A DNA stretch of 64,000 bases from an uncultured Collinsella sp. (GTDB lineage: Bacteria; Actinomycetota; Coriobacteriia; Coriobacteriales; Coriobacteriaceae): NCBI GenBank assembly GCA_958403395.1, contig CATXXF010000005.1, positions 6,174 through 70,173 of the forward strand. Reading direction: 5' to 3'. Shown in pieces: positions 16,032 to 27,270 of this stretch (the first letter of the stretch is position 1; every line of letters begins with the position of its first letter). Made by a program: the position numbers and the translations under genes. Below the pieces are notes generated by a model. That model ran no database searches. It was not told where the DNA came from and was given only the letters and a program-made list of their open reading frames with translations.

Positions 16032-17216
16032 TTACAGATGGACATCGGGATCGAGCATTTGAGCACTCACGCGCATGGATGACGCCAGGCTTTGGAACGT
16101 TTCCAAACGCAGGCTGTCGATCTGCCCGGCGTCCTCGGCCTCGCGAACGGCGCAGCCCGGTTCGTGGGTATGCGTGCAGTCGCCAAACCGGCACGCGCGC
16201 GATGCCTCGACAATCTCGGGGAAAGCGCGCGCAAGACCCCGCTCGTGACCCACGAGCGGTAGGCTGCGCAGGCCCGGGGCATCAGCGATCACGCCGGCGT
16301 CGCCCGGCAGCGCTACCATCACGCGCGCGACGGTAGTGTGACGGCCCTGGTCGTCGCGTTCGCGCACACCGCCGGTCGCCAATGTATCGTGGCCCAGCAG
16401 TGCATTGAGCAGCGTCGACTTGCCGGCACCCGACTCGCCCAGAATCATGGCGCAGCTCCCGGCAGGCACGCAGATACGGACCTCGTCCAGGCCGCGGCCC
16501 TCGGCAGAGGACGTCACGATCACGCGCACGTCCGGACCCACCAGGCGGCGCACGCGGTCCAGATCGCGCTCGAGCTCCTCGGCATCGCAGCGATCAGCTT
16601 TGGTGAGCACCACCACCGGCTCGGCATCGCAGTCGAGCGCCAACACCAGCGAGCGCGCCACGCGGTCGAGCAGCACCTCACCGGCACCGAGCGCCTGCAC
16701 GATTAGCACGCTATCCACGTTGGAGCAGAGCACCTGACGCTCTCCGCGGGCACGGCCGCGCCAACGCTCAAAGCTCGTACGGCGCGGCAGAACGCACTCA
16801 ATCACGCCCATATCGTGCCCGGGAGCGCGGCGCACCGCCACACGGTCGCCCACGGCGGGCAGCAGCACCTCGTCCTCGCCGCGCGACTTGGCAAACCCCA
16901 CGGCATGCTCGGCGCGGAAGGTGTCGTCGGCAGTCGCCACCAGCGGAAACCCGCGATCCAAGCGCACCACGGCGCCAAGCTGCATCTGCTCGGGCTCCTC
17001 GGTATGTGCGCAAAAGTCGTCAAATGCCGCCTGCTGAGCTTCATCGACCGGCAGGTCATCGAACGCCGGAACATCCTGCAGCGCGTCAAGTCCCGGCACG
17101 TTTGCCAGCAGCTCCTCGGCAGACGCGGGGGCTTCGGTCGCGAGCTTCCGACGACGATCGCGCTTAGCCCGCGCCCCCGTCGTCTTTTTCTTCGCCTTAG
17201 CCTTCGCCTTGCCCAC
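16032..17216 (-). CDS. rsgA: ribosome small-subunit-dependent GTPase RsgA
   Basis: A 394-residue circularly permuted GTPase that checks late 30S maturation. The G motifs come in permuted order: VVLTKADRCD (G4), then GESGAGKSTLLNALLG (G1) and DAPGLRSL (G3). An OB-like domain precedes them and a zinc-binding CRFGDCTHTHEPGCAV follows. The lysine-rich N-terminal tail (GKAKAKAKKKTTGARAKRDRRRK) is longer than usual. GGGAGGCGCTT before GTG decides the start. Confidence 0.95.
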   Translation of the reverse strand: MGKAKAKAKKKTTGARAKRDRRRKLATEAPASAEELLANVPGLDALQDVPAFDDLPVDEAQQAAFDDFCAHTEEPEQMQLGAVVRLDRGFPLVATADDTFRAEHAVGFAKSRGEDEVLLPAVGDRVAVRRAPGHDMGVIECVLPRRTSFERWRGRARGERQVLCSNVDSVLIVQALGAGEVLLDRVARSLVLALDCDAEPVVVLTKADRCDAEELERDLDRVRRLVGPDVRVIVTSSAEGRGLDEVRICVPAGSCAMILGESGAGKSTLLNALLGHDTLATGGVRERDDQGRHTTVARVMVALPGDAGVIADAPGLRSLPLVGHERGLARAFPEIVEASRACRFGDCTHTHEPGCAVREAEDAGQIDSLRLETFQSLASSMRVSAQMLDPDVHL

Positions 17217-17269
17217 AAGCGCCTCCCAGCACCATAAATCACAACTGAGCAGGTATTTTAAATCAAAAA

Positions 17270-17298
17270 GAGCTGGCCGGGCAAAGCCCGACCAGCTC
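17270..17298 (-). terminator. intrinsic terminator after the P-type ATPase
   Basis: GAGCTGG-CCGGGC and GCCCG-ACCAGCTC pair across an AAA loop; TTTTT follows on the minus strand. It lies just upstream of rsgA. Confidence 0.8.
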
Positions 17299-17340
17299 AC
17301 AAACTTTTCCTCAGCTTACGGTCCCGAGAGGTCATCCGAA

Positions 17341-17431
17341 GGCCCGCCCGCCGGGAGGGGTTTCTTCTGAGCGATCCCGCAGCGCGAAGCGCGAGGACCA
17401 GCGAAGAAGAAACCCCGCAGGCGGTCGGGCC
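17341..17431. repeat. long imperfect inverted repeat with nested GC hairpin
   Basis: Arms GGCCCGCCCGCC.../...GGCGGTCGGGCC and a perfect inner GGGGTTTCTTCT/AGAAGAAACCCC enclose a smaller GCGCGAAGCGC palindrome. It lies between the ATPase stop and its terminator. It is much larger than an ordinary terminator and resembles a mobile palindrome. Confidence 0.6.
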
Positions 17432-17454
17432 GGTGGGAAGGATGGCCTTTCGAC

Positions 17455-20136
<2,682 letters not shown>

Positions 20137-20250
20137 ATAGAGTCCCCTCCTGGGATTCGGGCCACTCAGCAGATTGATGCCCGATCATAATTCCCAGGAG
20201 AAGGGCAAGGGCTCATCAAGGCTGCCGTGCTGAGCGGCAGTTGATAGTGG
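20137..20250 (-). promoter_or_regulatory. structured leader with kissing-loop potential and sequestered RBS
   Basis: On the minus strand two hairpins precede the ATPase start. Hairpin 1: ATCAA plus CTGCCG pair with CGGCAG (GG-facing two-base bulge) plus TTGAT, closing the seven-base loop CTCAGCA. Hairpin 2: CTCCTGGGA pairs with TCCCAGGAG (9 bp) and CGGGC with its partner GCCCG (5 bp), closing a 16-base loop that contains TGCTGAG. The two loop heptamers are exact complements. AGGAG of hairpin 2 is the ribosome-binding site, nine to ten bases before ATG, and pairs with CTCCT. It looks like a cis-regulatory RNA; the ligand is unknown. Confidence 0.7.
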
Positions 20251-20508
20251 AGCTATGGTACCCCAAAGCGACGCGTCTAGCCAAAACATTCCATCTGGAA
20301 ACACGGCACAGGCGCAACGGTGCAGACAGTGTGATGCTCAACATTGATAAAACGTTTTTTCTTCGGCGCATCGTCAGACTGAAATATCGCCCAGATAGCA
20401 GCGGTTAGAACGGTTGGTAAAGTTTTTGCATATACCGTTTTTCCGCAAAAAATGAACTTCTAATTCGGCATACGGTCGATTTTTTGGGGTATTCGGTCGG
20501 CATTTCGT
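20251..20508. other. intergenic stretch between divergent ATPase and pyk
   Basis: No gene is seen. The pyk-proximal half is AT-rich and has two related strings, GGCATACGGTCGATT and GGTATTCGGTCGGCAT, which may be regulatory. No certain promoter for the ATPase could be assigned. Confidence 0.4.
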
Positions 20509-20514
20509 TATAAT
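20509..20514 (+). promoter_or_regulatory. -10 element of the pyk promoter
   Basis: A perfect TATAAT about 65 bases before the pyk start codon. The -35 is weak (TTGGGG at a 19-bp spacing is the best match). Confidence 0.55.
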
Positions 20515-20577
20515 CATCTCAGTTTTATTTCTTATGGTTTATCTATCAGCGCAAGACGATGTCAGATGGAGGTCTGA

Positions 20578-22038
20578 ATGTACAAGCGCACCAAGATTGT
20601 ATGCACCATGGGTCCCGCCTGCGATAGCGACGAGACCATCCGCGAGATGATCAAGGCGGGCATGAACGTCGCCCGTTTTAACTTCTCGCACGGATCCTAC
20701 GACGAGCACCACGGTCGCATCGAGCGCGTCCGTCGTATTTCCAAGGAGCTCGGTATGCCCGTCGGCATCCTGCTCGACACCAAGGGCCCCGAGGTCCGCA
20801 CCGGCCTCTTGGTCGACGGCAAGAAGGTTGCCGTCAAGACCGGCGACAGGATCGTCGTCACCGCTCAGCCCACGTCCGAGGATTTCCATGGCACCGCTGA
20901 GCACATCTCCCTCGACTACCTGGCTCTGCCCTCCGAGGTCGAGAAGGGCTCCCTCATCCTGATCGATGACGGCCTGGTTGCCCTCGAGGTCGAGTCCGTC
21001 GACGGCCAGGATATGACCTGCGTCGTTAAGAACGACGGCCTGATCGGCGAGCGCAAGGGCGTCAACATGCCCAACGTCAACATCTCGCTGCCCGCCATCA
21101 CCGAGCGCGATCGTCAGGACATCCTCTTTGGCCTGACCGAGAACATCGACTACATCGCCGCTTCCTTCATCCGCGACGGCGAGTCCGTCCGCGGCATCCG
21201 CGAGCTTTGCCGCGAGAACGGTGGCGAGCACGTGACGATCTTCCCGAAGATCGAGTGCGCCCTGGGCGTCGAGAACTTCGACGAGATCCTCGAGGCTTCC
21301 GACGGCATCATGGTCGCCCGTGGCGACCTGGGCATCGAGATCAAGCCCGAGCTCGTTCCGCACATCCAGAAGGAGATCATCGCCAAGTGCAACGCGGCCT
21401 ACAAGCCCGTTATCACCGCTACGCAGATGCTCGACTCCATGCAGCAGAACCCGCGCCCGACGCGCGCCGAGGTTGCCGACGTTGCTAACGCCATTTACGA
21501 CGGCACCGACGCCGTTATGCTTTCCGGCGAGTCCGCTGCCGGTAAGTACCCGGTCGAGGCCGTCAAGATGCAGGCCAGCATTGCTCTCGAGACCGAGAAG
21601 TACCTCCCGGCTCACGCTCCGCTCGAGGTTCCGGCCGATGCTCACGGCACCCGCGTTGTCAACAACGTTGTAGGTATGTCCGCTGTGAACATGGCCACCA
21701 CCGTTGGTGCCAAGTGCATCACCGTGCCGACGACCACTGGTCGTACTGCTCGCCTGATCTCGCACTTCCGTCCCAACATGCCGATCTGCGCGTTCTCCCG
21801 CCACGAGTGGGCCGTCCAGCAGATGATCATGTACTGGGGCGTTATCCCGCACCAGGCAGAGATTACCCAGGGCACCGTCAACGGCACGATCGTCAAGGCG
21901 ATCGAGACCGCTAAGGAGCTCGGCTACGTCAAGACTGGCGATTTGACCGTCGCTACCGCCGGCGATCCCCGCATGAGCGTCCAGCTCGAGGACAAGGTCT
22001 CCTCGACCAACGTCGCTTACGTCGCTCAGGTGCGCTAA
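20578..22038 (+). CDS. pyk: pyruvate kinase
   Basis: 486 residues, the usual length for a bacterial pyruvate kinase without the extra C-terminal domain. Motifs: RTKIVCTMGPACDS, GMNVARFNFSHGSYDEH, LDTKGPEVRTG, FPKIECALGVENFDEIL with the catalytic lysine, MVARGDLGIEI and ATQMLDSMQQNPRPTRAEVADVANAIYDGTDAVMLSGESA. It makes pyruvate and ATP from phosphoenolpyruvate. GGAGG precedes the ATG. The codon use is strongly biased, as in highly expressed genes. Confidence 0.97.
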   Translation: MYKRTKIVCTMGPACDSDETIREMIKAGMNVARFNFSHGSYDEHHGRIERVRRISKELGMPVGILLDTKGPEVRTGLLVDGKKVAVKTGDRIVVTAQPTSEDFHGTAEHISLDYLALPSEVEKGSLILIDDGLVALEVESVDGQDMTCVVKNDGLIGERKGVNMPNVNISLPAITERDRQDILFGLTENIDYIAASFIRDGESVRGIRELCRENGGEHVTIFPKIECALGVENFDEILEASDGIMVARGDLGIEIKPELVPHIQKEIIAKCNAAYKPVITATQMLDSMQQNPRPTRAEVADVANAIYDGTDAVMLSGESAAGKYPVEAVKMQASIALETEKYLPAHAPLEVPADAHGTRVVNNVVGMSAVNMATTVGAKCITVPTTTGRTARLISHFRPNMPICAFSRHEWAVQQMIMYWGVIPHQAEITQGTVNGTIVKAIETAKELGYVKTGDLTVATAGDPRMSVQLEDKVSSTNVAYVAQVR

Positions 22039-22069
22039 ATCGCACTTGCAAGCAGATTTACATTGCAAA

Positions 22070-22105
22070 GGGTCCGGAAGGCTTCGCCTTCCGGACCCTT
22101 TTCTT
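22070..22105 (+). terminator. intrinsic terminator of pyk
   Basis: A perfect 13-bp stem GGGTCCGGAAGGC/GCCTTCCGGACCC with a three-base loop, then TTTTCTTT. Confidence 0.93.
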
Positions 22106-22283
22106 TGCGTCAATGCCGGCGCACGGCAAAACACGCACTCATTTCTTTACTAAAAGCGCGAAATCCACCCTTCGAGGCCCAATAAATAAAGCCCCAAGCG
22201 CTAAAAGTGTTCGCCTGGTGGCAAACCCGCACCTTGACCGACGCTGCTAAATCGTTTTAGCAAGGTCTAAATCGACCGCGTTT

Positions 22284-22410
22284 TCGGAAGTATGCGGCAA
22301 ATTCCGGAACCTCCGAGCACACCCTGTTTTTTCGCAACAAAATGCCTGATAAACTAGCCTCAAAAGCCAGGTCTGCTCATAGGGTTCAGATTTTGCCGCA
22401 TACTTCCGGA
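22284..22410. repeat. 127-bp palindromic element (GGAAGTATGCGGCAAA arms)
   Basis: Arms of about 27 bp: GGAAGTATGCGGCAAA followed by a GGAACC-like segment, repeated inverted at the right end. The centre carries GAGCACACCC and TGCTC, which can form an inner stem. It lies about 55 bp upstream of the nuclease-fold gene and shares the GAGCACACCC core with the element at 57814. Confidence 0.7.
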
Positions 22411-22462
22411 TTGACGCTGGCATCACTCGCTTCAAAGAGATGATTTCGGCCAGGAGGGCATT

Positions 22463-23536
22463 ATGGACCTGACGCTTTGTGGGCAATCCGCCTTTAACTA
22501 CTACCGCATCCCGCCGCAGGTATTAGGCCTTTACCCCGCCATTAGCCTTGGCAATATGGATCGCAGATGTTGTGGCCTCGGAAGTCATGCAGTTGTAAAA
22601 GACCTGTTTCACGCACCACTTCACAGGCTTGTATTCACTCGGGCACAATCCGGGTCGCGAAGCCTGTTTAAATCGCACCTCCTGACCCAAGAACCACCTC
22701 CGGGGTCGTTTAGGCAGACTGAACATGGGTTTGATGTCACGTCACCGGAGTTCACGCTGCTCAACCTTGCTACGCAGGTTTCACGCAACCAGTTACTCAA
22801 GGCTTGCTACGAGATGTGCGGCTCCTTTGCAGTGTTTAAGCCCTGCGAGCGAACGCAACAACAACTCGATGAAGCTATTTCGCTTATGCTCATTCCGCCC
22901 GACTGTGGTTGGAAACGCGTTGTCGACACCAAGGGCAATGGCACTAACCTGTGGAAGCGCACGCCGCTTCTTACCGCAACGGATATCGCCACGTTCGCCA
23001 AGCAAGCCGCAGGCCTGCGCGGCGTTAAACAACTGCGCTGGGCGGCCGAGCACATGACAGGGCAGACCGGCTCGCCCTTCGAAGTACAGACCTCCATGCT
23101 TGTCTCGCTCCCCCGCGACGAGGGCGGCATGGGCATCGACATCGCAAACAACGTGCGCATCCCACTCAGCGACGTCGCGCGCTCACTGTATGACAAAACC
23201 TGCTGCTACGCCGATATCCTCATCGAAAGTGTCACCGACAGCATGGGCGTCATTCTGGAATGCCAAGGCCGCTCCGCCCATGACAGCGAAGCCGCAAGCC
23301 TCTCCGATGCCGAGCGCACCACCGCCCTCACAAGCATGGGCTATGACGTTATCCAGATAACCTATGAGCAAATCAAGGACAAGAAGAGTTTTGATAGCAT
23401 CGCCGAGCTCATTCATAAAAAGGCGGGGCTCCCCTACATCCCAAAGACCGATCAGGAACGCACCACCGAAGATGCCCTGCGACGGGAGCTGTTGGTCAAT
23501 TGGGATGAACTGTTCACCGTTAAGCCGGCCCGTTAG
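22463..23536 (+). CDS. hypothetical protein with probable PD-(D/E)xK nuclease-like domain
   Basis: 357 residues. The C-terminal third has CYADILIESVTDSMGVILECQGRSAHDS followed by DAERTTALTSMGYDVIQITYEQIKD, the Asp...Glu-x-Gln plus helix arrangement of Vsr/DUF559-like endonuclease folds. The N-terminal part (SAFNYYRIPPQVLGLYP ... VTSPEFTLLNLATQVSRNQLLKACYEMCGSFAVF) resembles AbiEi-associated coriobacterial proteins but no HTH is certain. AGGAGGGCATT precedes the ATG. It overlaps the converging downstream gene by four bases. Function unknown. Confidence 0.6.
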   Translation: MDLTLCGQSAFNYYRIPPQVLGLYPAISLGNMDRRCCGLGSHAVVKDLFHAPLHRLVFTRAQSGSRSLFKSHLLTQEPPPGSFRQTEHGFDVTSPEFTLLNLATQVSRNQLLKACYEMCGSFAVFKPCERTQQQLDEAISLMLIPPDCGWKRVVDTKGNGTNLWKRTPLLTATDIATFAKQAAGLRGVKQLRWAAEHMTGQTGSPFEVQTSMLVSLPRDEGGMGIDIANNVRIPLSDVARSLYDKTCCYADILIESVTDSMGVILECQGRSAHDSEAASLSDAERTTALTSMGYDVIQITYEQIKDKKSFDSIAELIHKKAGLPYIPKTDQERTTEDALRRELLVNWDELFTVKPAR

Positions 23537-24381
23537 CAGCTAGCGATCAGGGGGACTGCGGGGACGTCAGAAGCGGCAACGCGAGCCGCAAAGCCCGCCT
23601 CGGTCAGCTCGACGACCTCGGTAAACGTTGCGTCAAAGAACTCCTCGGTCAGCAGGCGGTACGGCGGATGATCGGGCTCGCCGGGGTTTTCGCGCACGAT
23701 CTCGTGCATGACGCCGATGGTCTTGAGCACATACTCCTTATGGATGGGATACTGCCCAAAACGCGTCGCAGCGGTATACAGGCGATCGGTCGCGCGCGGG
23801 ATGGAGACAATGCCCAGCGTCTTGCCAAACCAGTCAAAGTCGCCTTGCTTTTTAATGCGGAACTCCTCACACGGCTTGCCGCCGTGCGCCTCCAGGTACT
23901 GATTCACGCGCGTGTTCCATACGGTATCGGCCACCAGATGCGACCAGACGCCCAGTGTCAAATCGAGCAACGACTGCGCCACATCTTCGGACGCAAGCGA
24001 GAACTCACAGGCGCCGGGACCGACAACCGGCTCGGCATCCTTGTAGCGCTGGGGATAGTGCACGCGGTTCAGCCGCTCGCGTTCCTCGACAATCGAGGTA
24101 GCCTCAGCGGGTTCGCCCGCGGGTGCGCCTTTAAGCAACGGTGCCACATAGGTATCCCAGAACTCATGCTCACGAGGCTTAGGGATGGGCTCAGGCTTGG
24201 CAAAGTGCGTAATGCGGTACGGAATGGGATCGGCGATGCCAGGGACCATATAGCCCACGAAGATATCCGGAACCACGCAGCCAAACAAAAAGGCATTGCG
24301 GTCGCGCACGCTATTGGCAAGCGCACCGGTGCGCTCCAGCAAACGCTCCGTCTGAGCGATATGAATGTTCCAGCTTGGCAT
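23533..24381 (-). CDS. zinc-dependent phospholipase C-like protein
   Basis: 282 residues beginning MPSWNIHIAQTERLLERTG, then FLFGCVVPDIFVGYM and LGVWSHLVADTVWNTRVNQYL. Start, Pro-Asp and His-xxx-Asp motifs fit the PF00882 zinc-phospholipase-C fold, whose N-terminal Trp/His are metal ligands. There is no signal peptide, so an intracellular role is likely and actual phospholipase activity is not assured. GGGGGTGGCT supports the start used. It is not clearly in an operon. Confidence 0.65.
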   Translation of the reverse strand: MPSWNIHIAQTERLLERTGALANSVRDRNAFLFGCVVPDIFVGYMVPGIADPIPYRITHFAKPEPIPKPREHEFWDTYVAPLLKGAPAGEPAEATSIVEERERLNRVHYPQRYKDAEPVVGPGACEFSLASEDVAQSLLDLTLGVWSHLVADTVWNTRVNQYLEAHGGKPCEEFRIKKQGDFDWFGKTLGIVSIPRATDRLYTAATRFGQYPIHKEYVLKTIGVMHEIVRENPGEPDHPPYRLLTEEFFDATFTEVVELTEAGFAARVAASDVPAVPLIASC

Positions 24382-24461
24382 AGCCACCCCCATAAAAAAC
24401 CTGGATAACTATACCATCACGGCAAAGCCGCGCGGGCGGCTACGCACGCTCTACGCAGCAA

Positions 24462-25256
24462 CTAGTCCGTAGCACCGCTTTCGGTTCCATACGACGGCGA
24501 AGGCGCCTCGACCACATGGTGATATCGATCGATATAGATGGCGCGGGCCCCCAGACGGCGTACCAAATCTTGGTGATGTGTGCTCATCAAGACCGTCTTA
24601 CCGGCAGCAACATAGGCCAGTAGGAAGTTGACCACGATGTCGCAAGAGTCCTCGTCAAGTCCGTTAGTAGGCTCGTCGAGGACCAAGATATCCGGGTTCA
24701 TCGACACCACCGCAGCCAGCGCAACGCGCTTCTTTTGCCCGCCCGAGAGCTGATAGGGCGAGGCATCGACCAGGTCGGCAACTTGAAACAGTTCCATGGC
24801 ATCGTGCACGCGACGGTCGAGCTCGTCTGCCGGCAGCCCCATCTGCGCGGGACCAAAGGCAACTTCCTCACCCACCGTAGCGCAGAACAACTGGGCGTCG
24901 GCATTCTGGAACACAAAGCCCACGCGCTGATGGAACCACTGGGCCGTCGCGGAATCCTTGAGATATGTCGCATCGACCATACACCCGTCAAACAGGTATG
25001 CCCCTGCGTCCGCGAGTTCAAGGCCGTTAATAAGACGCATAATCGTCGTCTTACCGCAGCCGTTGGGACCGAGCAGGGCAACGAGTTCACCACGATCGAC
25101 CTGCAGCGACACGCCATCGACAACCGTATGCCCCGCATAGGAGAACACCACGTCGCGCAGCTCGATGAGCGGCGCGCCCTCGGCGCCGCCCGCACCGTTC
25201 GTGCCCGCCGCACTATTCATATCGATCGTCAAAACGTCGCCCTTCCCTATTTGCAT
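24462..25256 (-). CDS. cbiO: ECF transporter ATPase for nickel/cobalt (CbiO/NikO-like)
   Basis: About 264 residues with Walker A LLGPNGCGKTT, Q-loop FVFQNADAQLF, signature YQLSGGQKKRVALAA, Walker B ILVLDEPTNGLD and the switch histidine MSTHHQDL. FQNxDxQ is typical of energy-coupling-factor ATPases. The start is uncertain: ATG at 25256 clears the upstream gene; TTG at 25232 has the best ribosome-binding site (AAGGGCGAC), ATG at 25223 is also possible. It is the last gene of the metal-uptake operon. Confidence 0.9.
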   Translation of the reverse strand: MQIGKGDVLTIDMNSAAGTNGAGGAEGAPLIELRDVVFSYAGHTVVDGVSLQVDRGELVALLGPNGCGKTTIMRLINGLELADAGAYLFDGCMVDATYLKDSATAQWFHQRVGFVFQNADAQLFCATVGEEVAFGPAQMGLPADELDRRVHDAMELFQVADLVDASPYQLSGGQKKRVALAAVVSMNPDILVLDEPTNGLDEDSCDIVVNFLLAYVAAGKTVLMSTHHQDLVRRLGARAIYIDRYHHVVEAPSPSYGTESGATD

Positions 25257-25278
25257 TCCCAGCCGGAACCAGCAGCGC

Positions 25279-26115
25279 CTACAGCACGGCGCACAACACC
25301 GCCAGCAGCGCCACGCCGGCCGCATAGACCGCATCGCGCCAGCCAAACCCGGCGCGCGCGGGCGCCGGATACGCACCCGCAAAACCGCGGCACAGCATGG
25401 CCTCGTCCATCGCGCGGCTGCATTCCATCGCCTTGATAAAGGTCATGCCCATGATACCCGCGATCGAATCGGTACGCGAAAATCCCTCAGACGCACGGCC
25501 AACGCTGCGCAGCATGACCGATTCGCACAGATTGTGCGCCGTGCGACCCAGCACCTCAATGTGCTTGAGCGCCATATCAAACGTAAAGATGACCTCGTCG
25601 GGTAGATGCAGTATCTTGAGCGCCGCCGACATGCGGCTCCAGGTGAGCGTCCACGAAACGCCCAGCACGAGCGACACGTTAATGAACGTCTTAAGCGCGA
25701 TCTTGAGCATGGCGCCCGTAGCGGAAGCGCCCAGCAGCAGGGCAGGCAGCGCCAAAACCACGGCGAGCCCCGCGGCGCCAAGCGCCGGCACAAAGGTCGC
25801 GCGCAACCCGCGCGCGGGGCGCACCGCGACCAGCACCAGCGCGATAGCCGCCATCAGCATCAGGTACAGCGGGCTCTGCGTCAGACACACGCACAGGACG
25901 CAAACGAACATCCCCACCAGGCGCACCGGAGCCGAAACGCAAGAAAGGGCGCGGTCGACCATCGACCCGCCCTCGTGCGCGCCTCCACCCAGATGAACCC
26001 GCTCAAGCAGGCTCGCCAGGTGCAGGACATTCTTTTGCATCACACGATGCCGAGCCCCCACGGGCTCATATCGCTCCTCGGCCGCAAGCCAGCTAGGCAG
26101 CTCGGCTATTGCCAT
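25279..26115 (-). CDS. cbiQ: ECF transporter transmembrane component CbiQ/NikQ
   Basis: A 278-residue membrane protein with four to five hydrophobic helices and the coupling-helix signatures ALKHIEVLGRTAHNLCESVMLRSVGRA and FIKAMECSRAMDEAMLCRGF (A-x-x-R-G type). This is the EcfT-like subunit that joins the ATPase to the substrate binder. GGAAAGCGG sits before the ATG; an in-frame GTG lies six bases upstream. It overlaps the end of cbiM by about 23 bases. Confidence 0.9.
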   Translation of the reverse strand: MAIAELPSWLAAEERYEPVGARHRVMQKNVLHLASLLERVHLGGGAHEGGSMVDRALSCVSAPVRLVGMFVCVLCVCLTQSPLYLMLMAAIALVLVAVRPARGLRATFVPALGAAGLAVVLALPALLLGASATGAMLKIALKTFINVSLVLGVSWTLTWSRMSAALKILHLPDEVIFTFDMALKHIEVLGRTAHNLCESVMLRSVGRASEGFSRTDSIAGIMGMTFIKAMECSRAMDEAMLCRGFAGAYPAPARAGFGWRDAVYAAGVALLAVLCAVL

Positions 26116-27175
26116 GAGCACCGCTTTCCTTAACCGTCAGCGAGATCAGGCGGAATGCGATGGTGAGCACCGCCACGCCAATCACGCCGGACAGGATATA
26201 CATGGCAGCCTGACCGGCAAAGCCAAGGCCCTGCTCCTCGGAATAGGCCTGCAGATAATCGCCCGTGGGCAGTGCGTCGGCAAAGGTCGGGGTATCGAGG
26301 CCGACCGAAGCCTGCAGGCTGTCGTCGCCAGCCTCCTGAACGGCAGTCGCGGCGCCCTCGGCGTCCCACTCGCCCCAGGCGTCACCCGTGGCCAGCAGGC
26401 CCAGCGGCGTGGCCACGACAAGCACGGCGACCAGAATGAGCGTGGGGACCAGCGAGGTCTTCTTGGCAGTACCATCGCCGGCAAGCTGTCCATCGACGGC
26501 CTCGGGCCCGACGATAACACTCGGCGCCGTCTTCTTAATGAAACCGTAGATGGCGGCCGTCGCCACGCCCTCGATCACGCCGGCAACCAGCATATGCGGG
26601 ATCAACATGGCCGGAATAGCCACGGACAGCGGGAAGGGGCAGTACAGCGGCGCGCCCGAAGCGTTGGTAAAAAGCATCGGCTGAATACCAAACTCGATTG
26701 CCGCGCACAGGGCCGCCAGGCACAGGCCGACCCAGCCGCTTACGACGGCCGAAACCGAGGTGCCCCAGCCCTTGCCATGCAAACGGCTGTTGAGCGCACG
26801 AAACACGATAGCAGCGGCAAACGGCAGCACGAAGGCCATGTTAAAGCAGTTGGCGCCAAAGGACAGGATGCCGCCGTCGCCAAACAGCAGCGCCTGCAGC
26901 GCCAGCGCGACCGAGACAGCGATAGCCGCGGCCTCGGGGCCTAGCAGCAGCGCAATGAGGGCGCCGCCGACGGCGTGGCCTGTGGTGCCGCCAGGCAGCG
27001 GCACGTTGAACATCATGAGCAGGAAGGAGAACGCGGCGCAGATGCCCAGGAAAGCCATATGCTCGCGATCGAGCGTGGCGCGCACCTTCTTGATGCAGTG
27101 GACCCAAACGGGCACCATCGCCACCGCCATGACGGCATCGGTCTGCGGGGACAGATAATTATCTGGAATGTGCAT
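26093..27175 (-). CDS. cbiM: nickel/cobalt ECF substrate-binding protein CbiM/NikM with fused C-terminal domain
   Basis: 360 residues. MHIPDNYLSPQTDAVMAVAM is the family start, in which the N-terminal amine and His2 bind the metal. FNVPLPGGTTGHAVGGALIALLLGPEAAAI and LLFGDGGILSFGANCFNMAF are strongly conserved CbiM segments. After residue 240 comes a further two-helix region (VVATPLGLLATGDAWGEW ... MYILSGVIGVAVLTIAF) equivalent to CbiN/PDGLE, so M and N are fused. A NikR-like operator upstream points to nickel. Confidence 0.93.
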   Translation of the reverse strand: MHIPDNYLSPQTDAVMAVAMVPVWVHCIKKVRATLDREHMAFLGICAAFSFLLMMFNVPLPGGTTGHAVGGALIALLLGPEAAAIAVSVALALQALLFGDGGILSFGANCFNMAFVLPFAAAIVFRALNSRLHGKGWGTSVSAVVSGWVGLCLAALCAAIEFGIQPMLFTNASGAPLYCPFPLSVAIPAMLIPHMLVAGVIEGVATAAIYGFIKKTAPSVIVGPEAVDGQLAGDGTAKKTSLVPTLILVAVLVVATPLGLLATGDAWGEWDAEGAATAVQEAGDDSLQASVGLDTPTFADALPTGDYLQAYSEEQGLGFAGQAAMYILSGVIGVAVLTIAFRLISLTVKESGAHGNSRAA

Positions 27176-27232
27176 GTACGCCTCCCGGTTATCGGCGCAC
27201 GGAATTGCAACGCCGCTTGAATCACCTTGCCA

Positions 27233-27260
27233 GTGTTACGTATTGTCAGATTCGTAACAC
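27233..27260. promoter_or_regulatory. NikR-like operator
   Basis: A perfect dyad GTGTTACG-N12-CGTAACAC lies between the -10 box and the cbiM start. GTGTTAC-N13/14-GTAACAC is a known NikR-binding form in some bacteria. No nikR gene is in the window. Confidence 0.65.
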
Positions 27261-27270
27261 GCCGCGGGCT

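Noticed and set aside
20137..20250. Known metal riboswitch (M-box, yybP-ykoY) before the ATPase
   Set aside because: Conserved core sequences of these classes are not visible; kept as an unassigned structured leader.
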